64,000 bases of DNA, taken from an uncultured Coriobacteriaceae bacterium. GTDB taxonomy: Bacteria; Actinomycetota; Coriobacteriia; Coriobacteriales; Atopobiaceae. The stretch covers positions 18,261-82,260 of the forward strand of contig CADALE010000021.1 in the NCBI GenBank assembly GCA_902788705.1, written 5' to 3'. The notes beneath the pieces were generated by a model, which saw only the letters and a list, made by a program, of their open reading frames with translations, did no database searches and was not told the origin of the DNA. Position 1 is the stretch's first letter. The number at the start of each line of letters is the position of its first letter. Shown here piece after piece: positions 7,454-17,672 of the stretch. The translations under genes were made by a program, and so were the position numbers.

Positions 7454-7664
7454 GTTTCAGAGTGAGAATCCCAGTCGCGTTGGTGAAGCAAAGTTGGGCG
7501 GCTCGTCAGCAAGCGGGAACATCACAGCGTTTCCTGAAACGAATCCCTGACAACTAGGTTGAAGTCGAGAAATGAGCGGGCGTTGCTGAAACACCATCGT
7601 TTCAGCAACGCCAATGTTATTCTCGAAGCGGACTCGATGTCTCACCGAGCGTTTCACGAAACGC
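7454..7664. repeat. Cluster of GTTTC/GAAAC palindromes between convergent genes
   Basis: The 422-bp gap at 7351-7772 has no convincing gene. It holds a family of palindromes built on GTTTC...GAAAC. CGTTTCCTGAAACG lies at 7528-7541. A perfect 14-bp stem (7579-7592 with 7599-7612; core GTTGCTGAAAC / GTTTCAGCAAC) has a 6-base loop. GCGTTTCACGAAACGC lies at 7649-7664. A lone GTTTCAG lies at 7454-7460. The 7579-7612 hairpin could terminate either convergent transcript, although its T-run is poor. The reuse of one core suggests a REP-like element or a multi-site binding region. Confidence 0.5.
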
Positions 7665-7772
7665 CGCAGCTTTCCCACCCGTCAGAATGACGATCAAAAG
7701 TGCTTCAGCAAACCCTCTGGCTTTCCCGAAGCCCATCCCATAGGACAAACCGGAGGGGCTTTGCGTTTGACA

Positions 7773-9194
7773 CTACGAGCAGGTAATCTGATACGTGTGA
7801 TCCTTGAGGTTGGCGTCAAGCTGGGCCCATGCCTCACCGGCGGTGCGACGGATGGTGAAGGCGCCGTCCTCGCCGCAGGTGACCTCGATGTCGCCCTCGA
7901 CGTCGAAGGCCGGGTGCTCGTTGCGCAGCTCCATGAGGCGCAGCAGCTCCTTCACCACAGGACGCTCCACCTCACGCGCCACCTCGTCCTTGGTGAAGTA
8001 GTGGCGGTTGATGTTACGACCCTCCTTGGTGGACTCCAGCAGCTCCAGGTCGTTGGCGCCAGCCAGCAGGCCCACGTAGTACACCATGGGGATGCCGGGG
8101 GCGAACATCTGGATGGCGCGGGCCAGGTCATAGGCCGCGTCCTCGTTGCCCAGCGCGCTGTAGTAGGTGGTGTTCACCTGGTAGATGTCAAGGTTGTTGT
8201 AGGCCTCGGTGTTGTAGATGCGCTTCACGTTGGCGCCTTCGCTGAACATCTTGTCCTTCACCCAGTCGGTCTGGTCATCGGGCAGGAGGTCCTTCACATC
8301 GACGATGCCCAGGCCGTCGTGGGTGTCTAGCGTGGTGAACTGGTGCTTGGGGCTCATCTCCAGCCAGCGCTTGAGGTACTGGCCGTCGCCAGAGTACAGG
8401 GCGTGCAGCGTGAGCACGGGCAGGGCGAAGTCGTACACCCAGTAGCCCATCTCGCTCACCTTGAACTGCATGGTGTAGTGCTCGTGGATCTCGGGCAGCA
8501 CCATGATGTCGCTTCCCAGGACGTCCTGCATGGCGTCAAGCAGGTTGCTCGTGTCAGGCTGCTCAAAGAAGCAGCTGCCGCCCGCCCGCTTGCAGGCGTA
8601 GGCGAAGGCGTCGAGGCGGATGATGGAGGCACCGTTGGCCGCCATGTTCTCGAGCGTCTCGCGGAAGAATCGCTGAGCGCGCTCGCTGCGCACGTTGATG
8701 TCAATCTGCTCCTCGCCGAAGGTGCACCACACCTTCTCGGTGGTACCGTCAGCAAACGTGGCCTCCACGTACGGAGCGCGCGGCTTGCGCTTGTAGATGG
8801 CGTCCACCTGCTCGTCGGTGGGGAAGCCGCCCTCAGCCGCCCAGAAGTCCTTGTAGCGGATGAAGAAGTCGGCAAACTCGCTGTCGTCCTTGTTGGCCAG
8901 GAAGTCCTGGAAGTAGGGGCTCTGGCGCGAGATGTGGTTGATCATGAAGTCGAACATGAGGTAGCGGTCGTCGCCGATGGCCTTTACGTCATCCCAGGTG
9001 CCGAAGGCGGGGTCGACGATGTCGTAGCGCATGGGGGCGAAGCCACGGTCGGCGGAGCTGGGGAAGAACGGCAGGATGTGCACACCGCCCACCGCCTTGT
9101 CCAGATGGGTGTCCAGCACCTCCTTGAGATCGGCAAGGTTGTTGCCAAGGCTGTCGGCGTAGGTGATCAGCATGCACTTGTTGACTAGCTTCAT
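7773..9194 (-). CDS. gtfA: Sucrose phosphorylase (GH13)
   Basis: A 473-aa enzyme that converts sucrose and phosphate to glucose-1-phosphate and fructose in the cytoplasm. The GH13 catalytic residues are visible: nucleophile Asp195 in IIRLDAFAY, acid/base Glu235 in VLPEIHEHY, and Asp293 in TLDTHDG. LPFFPSSADRGFAP near residue 45 is typical of sucrose phosphorylases. The ATG at 9194 starts the conserved MKLVNKCMLITYADSLG and follows AAAGGG. It is the last gene of the lplB-lplC-SBP-GH32-msmK operon. Sucrose-6-phosphate phosphorylase is a possible variant, not resolvable here. Confidence 0.9.
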   Translation of the reverse strand: MKLVNKCMLITYADSLGNNLADLKEVLDTHLDKAVGGVHILPFFPSSADRGFAPMRYDIVDPAFGTWDDVKAIGDDRYLMFDFMINHISRQSPYFQDFLANKDDSEFADFFIRYKDFWAAEGGFPTDEQVDAIYKRKPRAPYVEATFADGTTEKVWCTFGEEQIDINVRSERAQRFFRETLENMAANGASIIRLDAFAYACKRAGGSCFFEQPDTSNLLDAMQDVLGSDIMVLPEIHEHYTMQFKVSEMGYWVYDFALPVLTLHALYSGDGQYLKRWLEMSPKHQFTTLDTHDGLGIVDVKDLLPDDQTDWVKDKMFSEGANVKRIYNTEAYNNLDIYQVNTTYYSALGNEDAAYDLARAIQMFAPGIPMVYYVGLLAGANDLELLESTKEGRNINRHYFTKDEVAREVERPVVKELLRLMELRNEHPAFDVEGDIEVTCGEDGAFTIRRTAGEAWAQLDANLKDHTYQITCS

Positions 9195-9302
9195 GGTGAG
9201 CCCTTTCGGATAGTAGACGCTAAGGGAAGGTGCCCCGCCCCTCACGACAGGGACGAGGCACCCGGAAGGAGGGAGACCTTGCGTTGTCTCTACTCGTTTA
9301 CC

Positions 9303-10457
<1,155 letters not shown>

Positions 10458-10495
10458 GGTGTCGTTCCTTTCCGCTCTACGAGCGAACGTTTCTG

Positions 10496-11995
10496 TCAGG
10501 CAAGGTCAAACTTTTCGACGTCGATCACGGCATGCCCGTCCGAGAAGAACGAGATTCCGTCGGCAGAGCCGTCGGTAGGGATGCACATGGTCATCGTCTG
10601 CTCGCCCTGCCCAACGAATACCTCGACGCTGAAGCGGTCGATGATGATGCGTAGGCGGAGCGTTCCGTCATAGTCGTGCACAACGCACTTGCGATGGTAG
10701 ACAACGGCGCGGCGCAGGCCGGAGTGCTTGCGGTTGATCTTGAGCACGCGGTCGTACGGACGGAAGCGGATGGACGAGTGGAAGTGCTCGTCACCGGCAA
10801 ACCAGAGCGCGAACTCGCGGTACGGGTCAGCCTCGTCGGCACAGCGCACGGTGACGCTCAGGTCGACGCAGCGTCCCTTCACGCCGTCAAGCGAGAGCAC
10901 CTCGTGATCAAGCTCAATGCCTTCGTAGGCCACGCGGTTGCTTCGTGCGGCATCCAGCTCGCGGACCGGCCACTGGCAGAGCCTCCCATTGCGGATGGAG
11001 AGCTCGCGCGGGAGCGTGATCTGGCCAAACCACGGCAGGTCGTTGCCCATCGAGATGGTGTCCCAATTCTGCATCCAGCCCACCATGACGCGCCTGCCGT
11101 CAGGCGTGAGCAGCGTCTGGGTGGCGTAGAAGTCGATGCCGTAGTCGACGCTTTGGTGATGCTCCTCGACAAGCGTGCCAGTCTCGGGATCGAGATGGCC
11201 AAGGATAGCCAAGGTGCCGTTGCCGCTGATGAACTCGTTGCTCTCGGCAAGCATGTCCTGCGGGCTTACCAGCAGCACCTGCTTCCCATCGAGCTCGAAG
11301 GTGTCGGGGCACTCCCACATGGTTCCGTAGCGACCGCCATTGGTGGCCAGCACGCACTCGAACTCCCAGTGCAGGAGGTCGGCGCTGCGGTACTGCAGGA
11401 TGCTGCCGTCGCCCTCGTAGGTGCGGGCACCCATCACCGCGTGGTAGACGCCGTCGTCCCCGCGCCAGATCTTGGGGTCGCGGAAGTGCTCGGGGTTGAA
11501 GCCCTCGGGCAGCATGTCGCTGCTGATGACGGGGTTGCCGTCGTACTTCACGTAGTCAAGGCCGTCGCCCACGGCAAGGCACTGCGTCTGCTGCAGGTTC
11601 ACGCTGCCGTCAAGGTTCTTGCCAACCTCGCGCACGCCCGTGTACATGAGCAGGTGCCTGCCGTCGCCAAGGTCAAGCGCGCTTCCCGAGAAGCAGCCCT
11701 GGCCATCGTAGGGCTGGTCAGGCGCCATGGCGGCGGGAAGCATCTCCCAATGCACGAGGTCGTCGCTCACCGCATGGCCCCAGTGCATCGGGCCCCACTT
11801 GGAGTCATATGGATAGTACTGGTAGAACAGGTGGTAGTGACCATCGAAGTACGAGAAGCCGTTGGGGTCGTTCATCCAGCCGATGCGGGCAGGCAGATGC
11901 AGCTGCGGGCGCTCGCTCGCAGGGATGTTGTCGCTGAACAGGGCCTCGTGGCGCCGTGCCGCATATAGGAGCTCGCTATCGGTGTAGGTGCCCAT
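10496..11995 (-). CDS. GH32 beta-fructofuranosidase / sucrose(-6-P) hydrolase
   Basis: A 499-aa glycoside hydrolase that releases fructose from sucrose, sucrose-6-phosphate or fructo-oligosaccharides. The GH32 triad is intact: nucleophile Asp43 in WMNDPNG, Asp173 in FRDPK, and acid/base Glu228 in MWECPD. A five-bladed propeller (residues about 30-340) is followed by the C-terminal beta-sandwich. No signal peptide is present, so it works on imported sugar. A GGAGGAAG site precedes the ATG. An ABC importer delivers unphosphorylated sugar, which favours a fructosidase over a sucrose-6-phosphate hydrolase. Confidence 0.88.
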   Translation of the reverse strand: MGTYTDSELLYAARRHEALFSDNIPASERPQLHLPARIGWMNDPNGFSYFDGHYHLFYQYYPYDSKWGPMHWGHAVSDDLVHWEMLPAAMAPDQPYDGQGCFSGSALDLGDGRHLLMYTGVREVGKNLDGSVNLQQTQCLAVGDGLDYVKYDGNPVISSDMLPEGFNPEHFRDPKIWRGDDGVYHAVMGARTYEGDGSILQYRSADLLHWEFECVLATNGGRYGTMWECPDTFELDGKQVLLVSPQDMLAESNEFISGNGTLAILGHLDPETGTLVEEHHQSVDYGIDFYATQTLLTPDGRRVMVGWMQNWDTISMGNDLPWFGQITLPRELSIRNGRLCQWPVRELDAARSNRVAYEGIELDHEVLSLDGVKGRCVDLSVTVRCADEADPYREFALWFAGDEHFHSSIRFRPYDRVLKINRKHSGLRRAVVYHRKCVVHDYDGTLRLRIIIDRFSVEVFVGQGEQTMTMCIPTDGSADGISFFSDGHAVIDVEKFDLA

Positions 11996-12094
11996 GGTTG
12001 TCTTGCTTCCTCCAACGTAAGTGGTGCACGGGGTAGTGGCTAGAGGGGGAATGCCCGCCCCCGGGGAGAGACGGCAGGGGCGGGCATGGTCCCT

Positions 12095-13677
12095 TTAGGC
12101 GAGGTAGGCGTCCAGGTACTTCTGGTGGATCTCGAGGAACTGCTGGAGGCCGTAGGCATCAAGGTCAGACTGCAGCTGATCCCAGTCAGCGTCGGTGAAG
12201 CCGTTCATGATGCTGTTGGACTTGAAGGTGTTGATGCACTTCATGATGTCAGCCATGAGGTTGGAGACCGTGGTGGTGTCATCGGTGTTCATGAACACGT
12301 TGGGATAGCAGTACTTGAAGTTCATGTCGGGCGTGTAGACGTCCTTGATCCAGTTAAGGCGATACTGGGCGTCGTCCGGGCAGGTCACGTACACGTCGTA
12401 GTAGCTGTCCAGGATGGCCAGCGGGCCATTGACGGACTCGGCCTCGCGGACCTCGACCGGCGAGGCGTCGCCGAGCCACTTGTGCTTGAGCATGGGCTCG
12501 CCCTGGGCGTTGGTGCTCATCTCGAAGATGTCGAAGTCGTCATCCTCGCCATAGGTGCCCCAGTTGTTCTGCGCGGACTGGATCGGGTCATACATCTTGT
12601 CGAGCCAGGTGGCGATCAGCGCCGGGTTCTTGGCGGCGGCGGTGATGACGCAGCGGCCGCGCTGGAAGCCGGAGGTGAAGGAGCCGGTCTGCGGGGTGAT
12701 GTTGACCATGTCGGCCTTGAGGGCGGGCAGGGGTACCCAGCTCTTGCCGGCAATCAGGTCGTCCATGGTGACCTGGGCGATGTTGGCGACGTCCCAAGAG
12801 AACAGCACGCCATAGCGGCCGCTCTTGCCCTTGGCCACGTAGGTGCTCCACTCCTGCGTGAAGGCCTCGGGGTCGATGAGGCCCTCGGCATACAGGTTGT
12901 GCAGCCACTCGGTGCCCTTCTTGAAGCCCTCGGAGTTGGCGACGCAGACGACCTTGCCGTCGTCGGTCACGGCGATGTGCTTGCCGCGGTCAGGATCCGC
13001 CGTCGTTGAGGATGCAGGACATGGGGATGACGTCGCCGTCGATGCCGAACTGGCTCTTGAGCTTGGCGGCGTTGTCCTTGAAGGCCTTCAGGACGGCCTC
13101 GAACTCGTCAACGGTGGTGGGCATGGCAAGACCCAGGAAGTCCAGCCAGTCCTTGTTGATGAAGGACATGTTGCCGACGGTCTGGATGGCGGTCTTCTCA
13201 TAGCCCAGCTGCTCAATCCAAGGAAGGGCCCAGATGTGGCCGTCCTCGTCGGTGCACATGCCGCGGTACTCAGGAGCCTGCTCGAAGACGTGCTGCAGGT
13301 TGGGCATGTAGGTGTCGATGAGGTCCTCGACGGGGATGATGACGCCCTGCTTGGCGTACTTCAGAAGCTCGGTATCGCCGAAGCCAGCGTTGAAGACCAT
13401 GTCGGGCAGGGTGTTGACGTTGGACATCTCGAGGGAGATCTTGTCGCCCCACTGGTCGCTCTGGATGGTCTTCCAGTCAACGTGGACGTTGGTCTCCTCC
13501 TCGAGGCGCTTGAAGATGGTGCGGTTGTTGGGCTCGGGCTCGGAGCCGACGGGATAGTTCGGAGGTGTCGACGCCACCATCAGCAGCACCGCTGCCACCG
13601 CCGCAAGCGGCGAGCATGGAGGCACTGGCGGCTGCAGAGAGCGCGAGGAACGAGCGACGGTTGAGGTTGGAGTTCAT
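12095..13677 (-). pseudogene. LplA-type sugar-binding lipoprotein, two frameshifts
   Basis: The solute-binding protein of the operon's ABC importer, split over three frames. It starts at 13677 after AGAGGAAA with NRRSFLALS, a Tat-like twin-Arg signal, and the lipobox LAAC. The first shift is near 13555-13563, where VDTSE continues in another frame as YPVGSEPEPNNRT. The second is near 12984-12990, where CILNDG continues as DPDRGKHIAV. Each is explained by one extra base. The three pieces then read without a break through to residues YLDAYLA, about 525 in all, which is normal for the family. Either the gene is inactive or the sequence has two local errors. No long homopolymer explains them. Confidence 0.85.
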
Positions 13678-13711
13678 GAGGTTTCCTCTCTTGTAATGAA
13701 TGGTTGTGCTT

Positions 13712-14623
13712 TTAGCCCTTGACGGCACCGGCCATGATGCCGCTGTCGAAGTAGCGCTGGAAGAACGGGTACATGGCGAGCAGCGGGAGGCTCGAGATGA
13801 TAATGGTAGCGTACTTGAGGAGCTCGGCGAGCTGCGCGCGCTGAGCCGTGCTCTGGGTGTCGGCCACCATGCCGGGCTCCGGCTGGCTCTGAATCAGGAT
13901 GGAGCGCAGCACCAGCTGCAGCGGCTGCTTGGACGCGCTGTTGAGGTAGATCATCGCGTCGAAGTAGCTGTTCCACATGCCGACGAAGTTCCACATCGCG
14001 ATGGTCGCGATGATGGGGGTGCACACCGGCAGCAGCACGCGGAAGAAGTAGACCATCTCGTTGGCGCCGTCAATCTCGGCAGCCTCCTGGAGGTCCTTCG
14101 GGATGCCCTGATAGTAGGTGCGGGCAATGATCATGTTGTACACGCCGAAGCAGCCGGGCAGCAGGATGGCCCACATGGTGTCCAGCATGTGCAGGCGGCT
14201 GATGAGCAAGTAGGTGGGGATCAGGCCGCCGCCGAAGAACATGGTGATCATGAAGATCAGGTTGAAGAAGCCCTTGCCCTTGAAGTCGTCACGCGACATG
14301 GGGTAGGCGGCCAGCAGCGTGACCACGACCGACAGGATCGTGAACAGCACCGAGTAGATGAGGGCGTTGCGGAAGCCCACCCAGATCTGGCCGTTGGAGA
14401 GGACGCGCTTGTAGGCAGTGAGCGTCCACTTGCTGAAGTCGAACGTGAGGCCCTGGTTCTGCAGGGTAACCGGGTCCACGAAGGACGCGAGCACGATGTA
14501 GATCATCGGCAGGATGATGGCGAGGCAGAACACGCCGAGGATGATGTAGCCAATGGAGGTCATCACCTTGTCCTCGACCGGGAGGCGCTGGAAATCGCTC
14601 TTCTTCTTTTTGGTTTCAGCCAT
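13712..14623 (-). CDS. lplC: Sugar ABC transporter permease (LplC type)
   Basis: A 303-aa inner-membrane permease with six spans. The EAA loop that contacts the ATPase reads DLQEAAEIDGANEMVYFFRVLLP. The ATG at 14623 (MAETKKKK) has GGAGG 5-6 bases upstream; a longer in-frame start exists but lacks a site. The C-terminus QRYFDSGIMAGAVKG is the standard ending of LplC-type permeases. It lies 13 bp after lplB and just before the binding-protein gene. It pairs with LplB to import an oligosaccharide, probably sucrose or fructo-oligosaccharides from the linked enzymes. Confidence 0.9.
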   Translation of the reverse strand: MAETKKKKSDFQRLPVEDKVMTSIGYIILGVFCLAIILPMIYIVLASFVDPVTLQNQGLTFDFSKWTLTAYKRVLSNGQIWVGFRNALIYSVLFTILSVVVTLLAAYPMSRDDFKGKGFFNLIFMITMFFGGGLIPTYLLISRLHMLDTMWAILLPGCFGVYNMIIARTYYQGIPKDLQEAAEIDGANEMVYFFRVLLPVCTPIIATIAMWNFVGMWNSYFDAMIYLNSASKQPLQLVLRSILIQSQPEPGMVADTQSTAQRAQLAELLKYATIIISSLPLLAMYPFFQRYFDSGIMAGAVKG

Positions 14624-14636
14624 GGTGTCCTCCCTC

Positions 14637-15584
14637 CTAGTACATGCCCTTGCCATCGTTCATCTTCTTGACGACCTCGTTCATGGCAATCAGGAGGATG
14701 ACGTTGATGACAGTGTTGAACAGGCCGACGGCCGTAGAGAAGCCGTAGTTGCCGTCGAGAAGACCGACCTTATACACGTAGGTCGCGATGATCTCGGAGC
14801 TGGCGAGGTTGAGGTCGGTCTGGAGGGCGTAGGCCTTCTCGAAGCCGACGCTCATGATGTTGCCGACGCTCATGATGAACTGGATGAGCACGGTGTCACG
14901 GATGGCAGGCCACTCGACGGCCTTGATCTGCTGCAGGATGTTGGCACCATCGATGACCGCGGCCTCCTTGAGGTCCTGCGACGCGTTGGAGAGCGCGGCG
15001 GTGTAGATGATGGAGCCCCAGCCAGCGCCCTGCCAGATGCCCGACGCGATGTAGATGGTGCGGAACGCAGCGGGCATGGTCATGAAGTTCCAGCTGGTAC
15101 CGAGCAGCATGTTGATGAGGCCCGTGGGCGACAGAAGGATGCGCACGATACCGCAGAGCACGATGACCGAGATGAAGTTGGGCAGATAGAGGACAAGCTG
15201 GATCTTCTGCTTCAGGCTGGTGCTAAGCACGCGGTTAAGCAGGAACGCCAGGATGATCGGCGCGGGGAAGCCCCAGAGCAGTCCGTAGACGCTCAGCTTG
15301 AGCGTGTTGGTCAGATAGCGCATGAAGTCAGGCGAGGACAAGAAGCGCTGGAAGTGCGCGAAACCAACCCACTCGCTGCCGAAGACGCCGCGGAACGGGT
15401 TGTACTCCTCGAACGCGATGAGCACGCCGCCCATGGGAATGTAGCGGAAGATGATGGTCAGCACGAAGGCCGGCATCATGAACAGCACATAGAGCTGCCA
15501 GTGCTGTCTCACGTACAGCAAGGTGCTTTGTAACGTTCCCCCTCCTCTCTTAACAGCGGCGCCGCCGGACGTTGCATCGCTCAT
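14637..15584 (-). CDS. lplB: Sugar ABC transporter permease (LplB type)
   Basis: A 315-aa permease, first gene of the operon. The family's start region (YVLFMMPAFVLTIIFRYIPMGGVLIAFEEYNP) and the EAA loop DLKEAAVIDGANILQQIKAVEWP are clear. The ATG follows GGAGACCACT with a GGGAGAGGAG stretch. Six spans are predicted by eye. It forms the heterodimeric channel with LplC. Expression probably starts from the TTGACA-containing promoter at about 15663-15691 and is controlled by the LacI protein at 4901. Confidence 0.9.
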   Translation of the reverse strand: MSDATSGGAAVKRGGGTLQSTLLYVRQHWQLYVLFMMPAFVLTIIFRYIPMGGVLIAFEEYNPFRGVFGSEWVGFAHFQRFLSSPDFMRYLTNTLKLSVYGLLWGFPAPIILAFLLNRVLSTSLKQKIQLVLYLPNFISVIVLCGIVRILLSPTGLINMLLGTSWNFMTMPAAFRTIYIASGIWQGAGWGSIIYTAALSNASQDLKEAAVIDGANILQQIKAVEWPAIRDTVLIQFIMSVGNIMSVGFEKAYALQTDLNLASSEIIATYVYKVGLLDGNYGFSTAVGLFNTVINVILLIAMNEVVKKMNDGKGMY

Positions 15585-15957
15585 AGTGGTCTCCTCTCCC
15601 TAGGACGAAACTCCAGAGACTGTGCAAATGCCCACTTTTTTGCCTATCTCTGCACTTTTTGTAACGTACTATGCATACCAACAATTGTCAATATGAATTC
15701 GATACCACGTTGGTCAGACGTCTAATATCGTCGGTCTATCGCATCGTTATTGAGGCTCACTATATTTTGATGGGCGTGCACCCTGATCGGGCCGGGCAGT
15801 CGCCCTGTGGTAGGTCTTTATGTTCTGTAGTTTTGAAAACGAGATGTGCTCATCTTGTATATAACGTATGTCCACCGACGTTTTACGCACATGCAATTGA
15901 CGTTCTGCGAAACTGGTAGGTACGTCAGCGTTGTCTACAGACGAAAGGCGGTCAATC
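15585..15957. promoter_or_regulatory. Divergent control region of lplB operon and AMP-ligase gene
   Basis: No gene is visible in these 373 bp, which are more AT-rich than the surroundings. For the lplB operon a minus-strand -35 TTGACA (15691-15686), 17 bases, and TACGTT (15668-15663) form a candidate promoter. Just downstream lie TGCACTTTTT (15651-15660) and GTGCAAATG (15622-15630); the latter is identical to 4827-4835 before the LacI gene. For the plus strand a TATATAAC stretch near 15857-15866 could be the -10 of the AMP-ligase gene, with low confidence. Confidence 0.45.
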
Positions 15958-17481
15958 ATGGCCAAGAGCGAGCTTGTCCATTACAAGGGTTTCGAAGACT
16001 TCATCTACGGCATGGCCGAGGAGCGGCCGCACGCCATCATGCTGCTGTGCGAGCGCGATGGCAAGCTGTGCCGCATCACGTGGCGCGACTTTGCCGACGA
16101 CGTCACAGCCCGCGTCGAGGAGCTGCGCGCCACGGGCAAGACCTGCGTCGCCATCATGTGCGACGGCAGCTACGAGTGCGTGCGCGAGATCTTTGCCGCC
16201 AACATCGCCGGGATGCAGGTGGCCATGCTTGACGTGGGCGTGCCCGACGCCATGCTGGGCATGCTGCTTCCCTACGTTGACGCCGACATGCTGTGGTGCT
16301 CCAACGCCAAGCGTGCCGCCGCCCTCGAGAACGCCCTGGTGGGCACCGCCGTCGAGGGCGCCGGTCAGGTGCTCTTCTTCACGAGCGGCACCACCTCGCG
16401 CCAGAAGGCCGTCACCCTCACCGACTCGTCGCTTATGTCGGCGGCCTTCTATGGCAGCAGCACGCTTCCGGTGGAGTCGGGCGACGTGCTTCTGTGCGTG
16501 CTGCCCCTGGGTCACGTGTTCGGCTTCGTGTGCGGCCTTTTGTGGCCGCTCCTGTCCGGCGCCACGGTGGCGTTGGGCCGTGGCGGGCGCCACGTGTTCG
16601 ACGACTGGACCTACTTCCGCCCGACGGTCACCTCGGTCGTCCCCATCCTGCTGGAGCACCTGCTGCGCCGCGACCTCATCAACCCCGAGCTCAACACCAT
16701 CCTGGTTGGCGCGGGCGACTGCTCGCCCGAGCGCCTGGCCGAGGCCAAGGAGCGCGGCATCCGCGTCTCGTTTGGCTACGGCCTCACCGAGACCAGCTCG
16801 GGCGTGGCCATCAGCATGGGCGACGACCCGTTTGCCATGACGGTGTGCGAGGGCTGCACCATCACCCTTGCCGACGACGGCGAGGTGCTCATCCAGTCGC
16901 CAGGCAGCATGATGAAGGGCTACTACAAGCTTCCGGCCGACACCGACGAGGTGCTGGTTGACGGCGTGCTGCACACCGGTGACCTTGGCAGCTTCGACGA
17001 GAACGGCTGCCTGCACATTCAGGGCCGCAAGAAGGAGGTGCTGGTCATGCCTGGCGGCACCAAGATCTTCCTGCCCGAGTACGAGCGCGAGATCGCCGAG
17101 GAGCTGGGCACCAGCGAGGTGGCCGTGGTGCTGCGCAAGGGCATGCCGGTACTGGTTCTGGACGACCTCAAGAACGACGCCCGCGAGGCCGTGCTCTCGC
17201 GCGTGAAGGGCGCCATGAAGGGCTGGGACCGCAGCCAGCAGCTGGCCGACGTTGTAGAGCTGGGGCGCGAGCTTCCGCGCACGGCATCCGGCAAGATCCA
17301 GCACTGGATGATCCAGGCCGAGCTTGACCAGCGCTGGGCTGCGCTGCGCGACCGCGCCCGCAAGGCGGCGGGCCTCGACGACGCGGAGGCCGAGGAGGCT
17401 GCAGAGGAGGCGCCCGCTAAGGAGGCTGCCGAGACCGTGGCTGCCGAGGCGCCGGTCGAGGAGGCTCCCACCGAGGAGTAG
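15958..17481 (+). CDS. AMP-dependent acyl-CoA synthetase/ligase
   Basis: A 507-aa adenylate-forming enzyme (ANL superfamily). The phosphate-binding loop is FFTSGTTSRQKAVTLT (about residues 140-155). FGYGLTETSSG carries the adenine motif, LHTGDLGSFDENGCLHIQGRKKE is the A8 hinge region, and the catalytic Lys is in ELPRTASGKIQ. These indicate activation of a carboxylate as acyl-AMP. The N-terminal domain is slightly short. After about residue 465 comes a 40-residue Ala/Glu-rich tail (EAEEAAEEAPAKEAAE and similar), which is atypical. The ATG at 15958 follows AAAGGCGG. It stands alone with a terminator behind it. Substrate not inferable. Confidence 0.78.
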   Translation: MAKSELVHYKGFEDFIYGMAEERPHAIMLLCERDGKLCRITWRDFADDVTARVEELRATGKTCVAIMCDGSYECVREIFAANIAGMQVAMLDVGVPDAMLGMLLPYVDADMLWCSNAKRAAALENALVGTAVEGAGQVLFFTSGTTSRQKAVTLTDSSLMSAAFYGSSTLPVESGDVLLCVLPLGHVFGFVCGLLWPLLSGATVALGRGGRHVFDDWTYFRPTVTSVVPILLEHLLRRDLINPELNTILVGAGDCSPERLAEAKERGIRVSFGYGLTETSSGVAISMGDDPFAMTVCEGCTITLADDGEVLIQSPGSMMKGYYKLPADTDEVLVDGVLHTGDLGSFDENGCLHIQGRKKEVLVMPGGTKIFLPEYEREIAEELGTSEVAVVLRKGMPVLVLDDLKNDAREAVLSRVKGAMKGWDRSQQLADVVELGRELPRTASGKIQHWMIQAELDQRWAALRDRARKAAGLDDAEAEEAAEEAPAKEAAETVAAEAPVEEAPTEE

Positions 17482-17518
17482 CGCCTAGGCACCCAAGGCC
17501 TAACGGTTACGCTTGACA

Positions 17519-17557
17519 GCGCGCCGAGGAGCAGATGCCCCTCGGCGCGCCCTTGTT
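17519..17557 (+). terminator. Rho-independent terminator after AMP-ligase
   Basis: An 11-bp perfect stem (17519-17529 with 17540-17550; GCGCGCCGAGG) with a 10-base loop is followed by CCTTGTTT, 38 bp after the stop. Confidence 0.8.
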
Positions 17558-17672
17558 TGAGCCGCAAAGGTGCCGCTAGGACTACCTCTCACGCGATGCG
17601 GGACCGCACCCTCGCCTCGTCCCCGCCCACTTGTTCTATCCTGTCATAGAGCCCACGACGGAGGAGATTGCC

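Noticed and set aside
8343..9188. Long plus-strand open frame opposite the sucrose phosphorylase gene
   Set aside because: It is antisense to a well-supported enzyme, has Val/His/Leu-rich shadow composition, no ribosome site and no family motif. Other long frames opposite msmK, fruA, metY and rhamnosidase have the same character.
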